Assembly: GCA_964346665.1 (NCBI GenBank)
Contig: CAYFVC010000026.1
Span: 1-64,000 of the forward strand
Direction of reading: 5' to 3'
Source of the DNA: JAZGEG01 sp964346665
GTDB taxonomy: Archaea; Aenigmatarchaeota; Aenigmatarchaeia; QMZP01; QMZT01
DNA length: 64,000 nt
The stretch's first letter is position 1. Every line of letters begins with the position of its first letter. Below, piece by piece: positions 59,817 to 64,000 of the stretch. A program made the translations under genes and the position numbers. The notes below the pieces were generated by a model. The model did not search any database, had not been told where the DNA came from, and saw nothing but the letters and a program-made list of their open reading frames with translations.

Positions 59817-61325
59817 ATGAGCTTACAAAAACTTCTTGAAACCTTGAGTCCAATGGAAAGGAATGTGCTCCCATTTCTCAAAGACAGGATCGAACTACGG
59901 GAAATCGCGAAACTTTCGAAACTCAAGGATGTTGAAGCGATGAGGGCTTTACAGTGGCTGGAGAACAAAGGCGTGTTGAAGATAAAATCCTCATCGAGGG
60001 ATATCATAGAACTCGGCAAGAACGGGGAGATTTACGAAAGGGCTGGTCTGCCGGAAAAAAGGTTTCTTTCCGCTCTTCAGGATAAGATGAGTCTGGATGA
60101 ATTGAAGGAGAAAACCAAGCTTAATGAGAACGAAATCAAAATATGCATGGGTTTACTGAAATCTCGATACGCAATAACGATACTGGGGGATGAAATAGAA
60201 CCTACAGGCGAAAGGGGTAAACTTCTTGAAAAGGGCTTTCCTGAGGAAGATCTTCTTAAGAAATTGCCCAAGCCCCTTGACGAATTGAGTGGGGAGGAAA
60301 AAATTGTCGTGAAGAAATTGCTAAAGAGAAAGGATATTGTGAAGAAAAACGTAACCAAGCTTAAATACGTTGAACTCACGGGTCTTGGGAAAAAAATTAT
60401 TGAGAAAGCCGAATACAAGAAACTTGATTTTGTGGAGAAGTTGACGCCAAAGATGTTGAAAGGGAAAGCATGGGTAGGAAAAAGGTTTAGGAGGTATGAT
60501 ATAGAAACAAGTGTTCCTAAAATTCATTCAGGCAAAAGACAGCCATACAGCGAATTTCTTCAAGATGTCCGTGATAAGCTTCTCTCACTTGGTTTCAAGG
60601 AAATGAGAGGTCCGATAATCGAATTGGAGTTCTTCAACTTCGATTCCCTGTTTCAACCTCAGAATCATCCCGCAAGGGACTGGAGTGCAAGCTATCGGGT
60701 AAAGGAACCCAGATATGGAAGGCTTCCGGATAAAAAGATCGTGCTCGCGGTGAAAAAAGCGCATGAAAGGGGGATTCCGGGGTCTTCAGGATGGGGATAC
60801 GAATGGAGCGAAAAGATAGCTTCGCAGTTAATGCCTAGGGCGCATGATACTGCGATATCCCCTCGTTACCTTGCAAAAGGCGTCGAAATCCCAGGAAAAT
60901 ATTTTACCCTGGTTCGTTGCTTCAGGCCGGATGTGATAGATTCAACGCATGCCGTTGAATTCAGTCAGCTAGGAGGATTCGTGATTGATAAAGGTCTTTC
61001 GTTCAGACATTTGCTTGGTTTGCTAAAACAGTTCGTTTTTGAAACCACGGGGATTGAGGAAACGAAGTTCGTTCCTGATTACTTCCCTTTCACAGAGCCT
61101 TCTGTCCAGATTTCAGCCAAACACCCGAAATTCGGTTGGGTTGAGCTAGCGGGGGCGGGCGTTTTCAGGCCAGAGCTAACGGAACCTCTTGGCGTGAAGG
61201 AGCCTGTAATAGCCTGGGGTTTCGGGATAGACAGGCTGGCGATGATGAAGCTGAATATCAAGGATATACGAAACCTATTTTCGCAAGATCTCGAATTTTT
61301 AAGAAAATCCAGGAGGGTATTCTGA
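59817..61325 (+). CDS. pheS: Phenylalanyl-tRNA synthetase alpha subunit
   Basis: 502 residues, the archaeal long form with an N-terminal winged-helix region (about 1-220). The catalytic class II core has the PheS motif 2 (KYFTLVRCFRPDVIDSTHAVEF) and motif 3 (GFGIDRLAMMKL). The stop TGA overlaps the pheT start (TGATG), so the two subunits are translationally coupled. Confidence 0.96.
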   Translation: MSLQKLLETLSPMERNVLPFLKDRIELREIAKLSKLKDVEAMRALQWLENKGVLKIKSSSRDIIELGKNGEIYERAGLPEKRFLSALQDKMSLDELKEKTKLNENEIKICMGLLKSRYAITILGDEIEPTGERGKLLEKGFPEEDLLKKLPKPLDELSGEEKIVVKKLLKRKDIVKKNVTKLKYVELTGLGKKIIEKAEYKKLDFVEKLTPKMLKGKAWVGKRFRRYDIETSVPKIHSGKRQPYSEFLQDVRDKLLSLGFKEMRGPIIELEFFNFDSLFQPQNHPARDWSASYRVKEPRYGRLPDKKIVLAVKKAHERGIPGSSGWGYEWSEKIASQLMPRAHDTAISPRYLAKGVEIPGKYFTLVRCFRPDVIDSTHAVEFSQLGGFVIDKGLSFRHLLGLLKQFVFETTGIEETKFVPDYFPFTEPSVQISAKHPKFGWVELAGAGVFRPELTEPLGVKEPVIAWGFGIDRLAMMKLNIKDIRNLFSQDLEFLRKSRRVF

Positions 61326-62995
61326 TGCCGACCATTGAAATCTCTTTGAAGGACCTCAACAAACTCGTTGGGAAGAAATTCAGTCCTAAACAGTTGGAAG
61401 AAGCATTGGAATACGTTAAAGGAGAGATAGAATCGAGGGAGGGAGATAGACTAAGGATTGAAATCGCCGACACGAACAGGCCTGATTTGTGGTCGGTGGA
61501 GGGAGTAGCGAGGGAATTGCGATCGAAATACACGAGAGATAAGGGTGTGATCAAATACAAAACTAAGAAATCAGGCCTTAAGGTGGTAATTGACAGGAAT
61601 TTGAAAAACATAAGGCCGAGAACTGTCTGTGCCGTGGTGAAAAGTTTGAAGATTAACGATGAGGTCTTATTTCAAATGATACAACTGCAGGAAAAGATAT
61701 GTGAAACGTTCGGGAGAAACCGAAGGGAAGTTGCCCTTGGCATTTACGATTACCATAAGATTTCTCCTCCAATTCACTTTCGTGCGTACAAACCGGATGG
61801 AATAAAATTCACTCCCTTGGAGTTCGATAAGGAATTGAATTTGAGGCAGATCCTCTCGCAACACCCGAAAGGGAAGGAATACGGGTATTTGCTAGCGAAT
61901 TTTGAAAAGTATCCAATATTCATAGATTCGAAAAATCAGGTTCTTTCAATGCCACCGATCATAAACTCGGATTACACTGGAAAGGTAACGGAAAAAACGA
62001 AGGATGTGTTTATAGAGTGTTCGGGATTCGATATGAAGTTCTTGTCGCCTGCATTGAACATAATGGTTTCATCCCTCGCCGACAGGGGAGGGGAGATCGA
62101 AACTGTTGATGTTGTTTTCCCCGGTGGGAAAATCGAAACGCCTGATCTGAAACCTAAAAAAATAGTTGTGGTTTCAGAAAAAATAAGAAAACTCTCAGGG
62201 CTGGATTTGAAATCTAATCAAGTCAAAGAACTACTTTTGAGGTCAAGGTATGATGTCGAAAGCAAAGAGGGGAAATTCCTTGTTTCCTATCCTGCATACA
62301 GACAGGATATCATGCACCAGATTGACGTGATAGAGGATATGATGATTTCTTATGGTTACAACCGAATCGAACCGGTTATACCAAAAATAGCCAGCATGGG
62401 AAAGTTAACGAATATAAATGAATTTTCAAAAAAGGTCTCTGATATAATGGTGGGTTTGGGTTCGCAAGAAATTCTTTCATATGTACTCACAAATAAGGAC
62501 GACCTCGTAAAAAAGATGAATTTGGAGGATATGAAAGCTATAGAAGTTGATAATCCTGTCTCCAAGAATTGGAGTGTATTTCGAACGTGGATAATTCCAT
62601 CGCTTATAGAATTTCTTGGTAAGAACACGAACAGGGAATATCCTCAAAACATATTCGAGATAGGCGAGGTCGTGATTTTAGATGAAAAAGCGGAAACGAA
62701 AACCAAGAATCCCGTGAGGCTTGCATGGGCTTTTACGGATTCTGAGGCAAATTTCACAAAAGCAAAGCAGAGCTTCGACTTCTTCATGAGAAATCTCGGT
62801 GTTGATTATAAGATTAGCGAAGCTGATCACCATTCTTTCATACCCGGAAGGGTGGGGAGGGTTTCAGCGAAGGGGAAGAAAATCGCGTACATAGGTGAAA
62901 TCCATCCTCAGGTTCTGGACAACTTCGGATTGGAACAGCCTGCTTGCGCTTTCGAGGTGAACCTAAGCGATTTGCTCGGAATTCTGAAAAAATAA
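61325..62995 (+). CDS. pheT: Phenylalanyl-tRNA synthetase beta subunit
   Basis: 556 residues, archaeal type. The B1 and B3/B4 domains are followed by a B5-like region with HQIDVIEDMMISYGYNRIEP, and the C-terminal catalytic-like domain ends with GRVGRVSAKGKKIAYIGEIHP. It forms the (alpha-beta)2 enzyme with PheS. Coupled to pheS by a one-base overlap. Confidence 0.96.
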   Translation: MPTIEISLKDLNKLVGKKFSPKQLEEALEYVKGEIESREGDRLRIEIADTNRPDLWSVEGVARELRSKYTRDKGVIKYKTKKSGLKVVIDRNLKNIRPRTVCAVVKSLKINDEVLFQMIQLQEKICETFGRNRREVALGIYDYHKISPPIHFRAYKPDGIKFTPLEFDKELNLRQILSQHPKGKEYGYLLANFEKYPIFIDSKNQVLSMPPIINSDYTGKVTEKTKDVFIECSGFDMKFLSPALNIMVSSLADRGGEIETVDVVFPGGKIETPDLKPKKIVVVSEKIRKLSGLDLKSNQVKELLLRSRYDVESKEGKFLVSYPAYRQDIMHQIDVIEDMMISYGYNRIEPVIPKIASMGKLTNINEFSKKVSDIMVGLGSQEILSYVLTNKDDLVKKMNLEDMKAIEVDNPVSKNWSVFRTWIIPSLIEFLGKNTNREYPQNIFEIGEVVILDEKAETKTKNPVRLAWAFTDSEANFTKAKQSFDFFMRNLGVDYKISEADHHSFIPGRVGRVSAKGKKIAYIGEIHPQVLDNFGLEQPACAFEVNLSDLLGILKK

Positions 62996-63037
62996 TTTCA
63001 ATCTCAAATTTTTAATACCGAAAATTATACAGAGATT

Positions 63038-63283
63038 ATGAATGTAAATTTCTGGCTTTTGAAGACAAGCAGAATTAGCGCATATGTCTTGATTGTTTTA
63101 ATGTTGGTTTATCTTATCACAGGTTTCTCCATGATAGGTCTTTATGATATGCACAGAATTGTTGACAAGAACTTTGCAATATACATGCATGTGAACCTTT
63201 TTTTGTATTTAATTATTTTCCTTGTTTTACACTGCGGGATAGACGTATATTTCGCGCTGAAAAGGTGGAAGATTATAAAGTGA
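63038..63283 (+). CDS. Small membrane protein, cytochrome-b-like
   Basis: 81 residues with two membrane helices (about 14-35 and 49-72). His residues lie in MHRI between them, MHVNLF at the start of the second, and LHCG near its end. This is like small membrane heme-binding or DUF4405-type proteins, but heme binding is a guess. Own promoter with TATA-like TTTTTAATA before the ATG. No operon partner. Confidence 0.45.
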   Translation: MNVNFWLLKTSRISAYVLIVLMLVYLITGFSMIGLYDMHRIVDKNFAIYMHVNLFLYLIIFLVLHCGIDVYFALKRWKIIK

Positions 63284-63300
63284 ATTCTATGGGGAAGGAT

Positions 63301-64000
63301 CTATCTCATCAGCCAGCCGAACAAGCGAAAACCCCAAGGTATTTTTGGGGTATATTCCTCTCCGATAAGCGAAGCTGCTATCGACTTTATGTGCTGTGCT
63401 GCAGGTGATTTCGGATTGTAAGAAACGACAGGCTCTTTTAAAGCTATCGCCTTTCGAACTTCCCTGTCTTCTGGGATTTTCCCTATCACGGGCAAACCGA
63501 GCATTTTTTCTATGTGATCTATAGGGACTTCGTGTGATTCCTTTTTTATCCTGTTCACAACCACTCCTAAATTATGAGTGGTGTACTTGTTTGCGATAAG
63601 GCTGAGTTTGAGTGCATCAGTTATCGCGGGGAGTTCGGGGTTGGTTACGGTTATCAATTCGTCCGCTGCCTCTATTGCTGCATGTGAATCCTTTCCGAGC
63701 CCTGCAGGAGAATCGATCAGTATGAAGTCGTTTCCCTCAATTAGTTTGTAGAAGATATTGATGTATTCATAGGATTTCACGTCCCTGATCTTTCTCATGG
63801 ATATGTCTGCGGGGACTATTTTAAAACCTGTTTTATGCATATAGGTCACGTCATTTATCCTCGCCCTTCCCTCAAACACATCGTGTAATGTTTTAGGATA
63901 CAGGTGCATGCCCAAGTGAATCGCAAGGTTAGAAGTGGTGAGATTTGAATCCAAGGCAACGACTGACTTCCCGTATTGCGCAAGAGCAGAAGAAAGGTTC
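63301..64000 (-). CDS. MinD/ParA-family ATPase, C-terminal part (cut by window edge)
   Basis: The visible 233 codons lack the start: the reading frame continues across the right edge, with NLSSALAQYGKSVVALDSNLTTSNLAIHLG, the segment that follows Walker A in MinD. Further on come FILIDSPAGLG (Walker B-like), a TNPELPAITDALKL segment and the C-terminal helices. MinD-type proteins in archaea help place division or other membrane machines, or serve pili; the partner is unknown. An amphipathic C-terminal end (IPWGFRLFGWLMR) may bind membranes. Confidence 0.88.
   Translation of the reverse strand, partial: NLSSALAQYGKSVVALDSNLTTSNLAIHLGMHLYPKTLHDVFEGRARINDVTYMHKTGFKIVPADISMRKIRDVKSYEYINIFYKLIEGNDFILIDSPAGLGKDSHAAIEAADELITVTNPELPAITDALKLSLIANKYTTHNLGVVVNRIKKESHEVPIDHIEKMLGLPVIGKIPEDREVRKAIALKEPVVSYNPKSPAAQHIKSIAASLIGEEYTPKIPWGFRLFGWLMR

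Overview
The window is a gene-dense stretch of an archaeal chromosome. The archaeal signs are: eukaryote-like ribosomal proteins L15e, L21e and S17e; RNA polymerase subunit Rpb4/RpoF; prefoldin alpha; ABCE1; Pus10; an archaeal ATP-dependent DNA ligase; geranylgeranyl reductase; CTP-dependent riboflavin kinase; a class III (Q-x-S-x-E) pilin; GGTGA-type ribosome binding sites and TATA boxes about 25 bases ahead of starts. The pilin leader with its YLMTYGW segment, the many short surface-protein genes and the compact layout fit a DPANN-grade lineage (for example Aenigmarchaeota or a relative), but lineage is an inference. I see no tRNA or rRNA gene, CRISPR array, IS element or prophage.

Layout. 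0-6.6 kb: the two subunits of an ADP-forming acyl-CoA synthetase (divergent, one cut by the window edge), ornithine carbamoyltransferase, HypC plus a HypC-like two-domain protein, a DMT transporter, a YggS-type PLP protein, a NYN protein and geranylgeranyl reductase. 6.7-14.3 kb: membrane proteins, a zinc-ribbon/Hsp20-like protein, a pair of TadC-like pilus platform proteins, a class III pilin, Pth2 and a 968-residue cysteine-repeat surface protein. 14.3-18.6 kb: prefoldin alpha and an Mrp-Mbh type hydrogenase operon, subunits D to K only. 18.7-25.3 kb: Memo, a lipoprotein, ArgS, an ACT-domain protein with a palindromic operator and an overlooked small gene, IMPase, CutA, UMP kinase and L15e. 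25.4-28.0 kb: a three-gene operon of a coiled-coil (ESCRT-III-like) protein, a Vps4-like AAA ATPase with a MIT-like N-terminus, and a TPR protein. 28.1-35.2 kb: a giant VWA surface protein with nested domains, a secreted thioredoxin-like protein, VanZ, a KH protein and ABCE1. 35.2-42.6 kb: the RbkR riboflavin kinase/regulator with a DMT transporter, then a block of unrecognised genes ending in a xylose-isomerase-like TIM barrel with a large insertion and a TrmB regulator. 42.7-54.5 kb: DNA ligase, a pilus operon (minor pilin-like protein, membrane winged helix, secretion ATPase), the DUF655-RpoF-L21e-Pus10 cluster, TatD, a membrane-anchored Lon-like protease, the SRP RNA and a second TadC-like pair. 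54.5-64 kb: S17e, a CBS protein ending in a RaiA/HPF-like domain, GlyS, PHP, UbiA, a methyltransferase, PheS, PheT, a small membrane protein and a MinD-like ATPase cut by the edge.

How the parts fit. ADP-forming acyl-CoA synthetase and the Mbh-type membrane module point to fermentative energy conservation with an ion gradient, but the hydrogenase catalytic subunit is not here. One secretion ATPase and two separate platform pairs suggest one or two type IV pilus-like systems. The Vps4 module, the MinD-like protein and several unusual surface proteins point to membrane and cell-surface remodelling. The strongest candidates for undescribed biology are the 36.8-42.6 kb block, the Vps4 operon, the nested VWA protein, the CBS-HPF protein and the hydrogenase cluster without its catalytic core.
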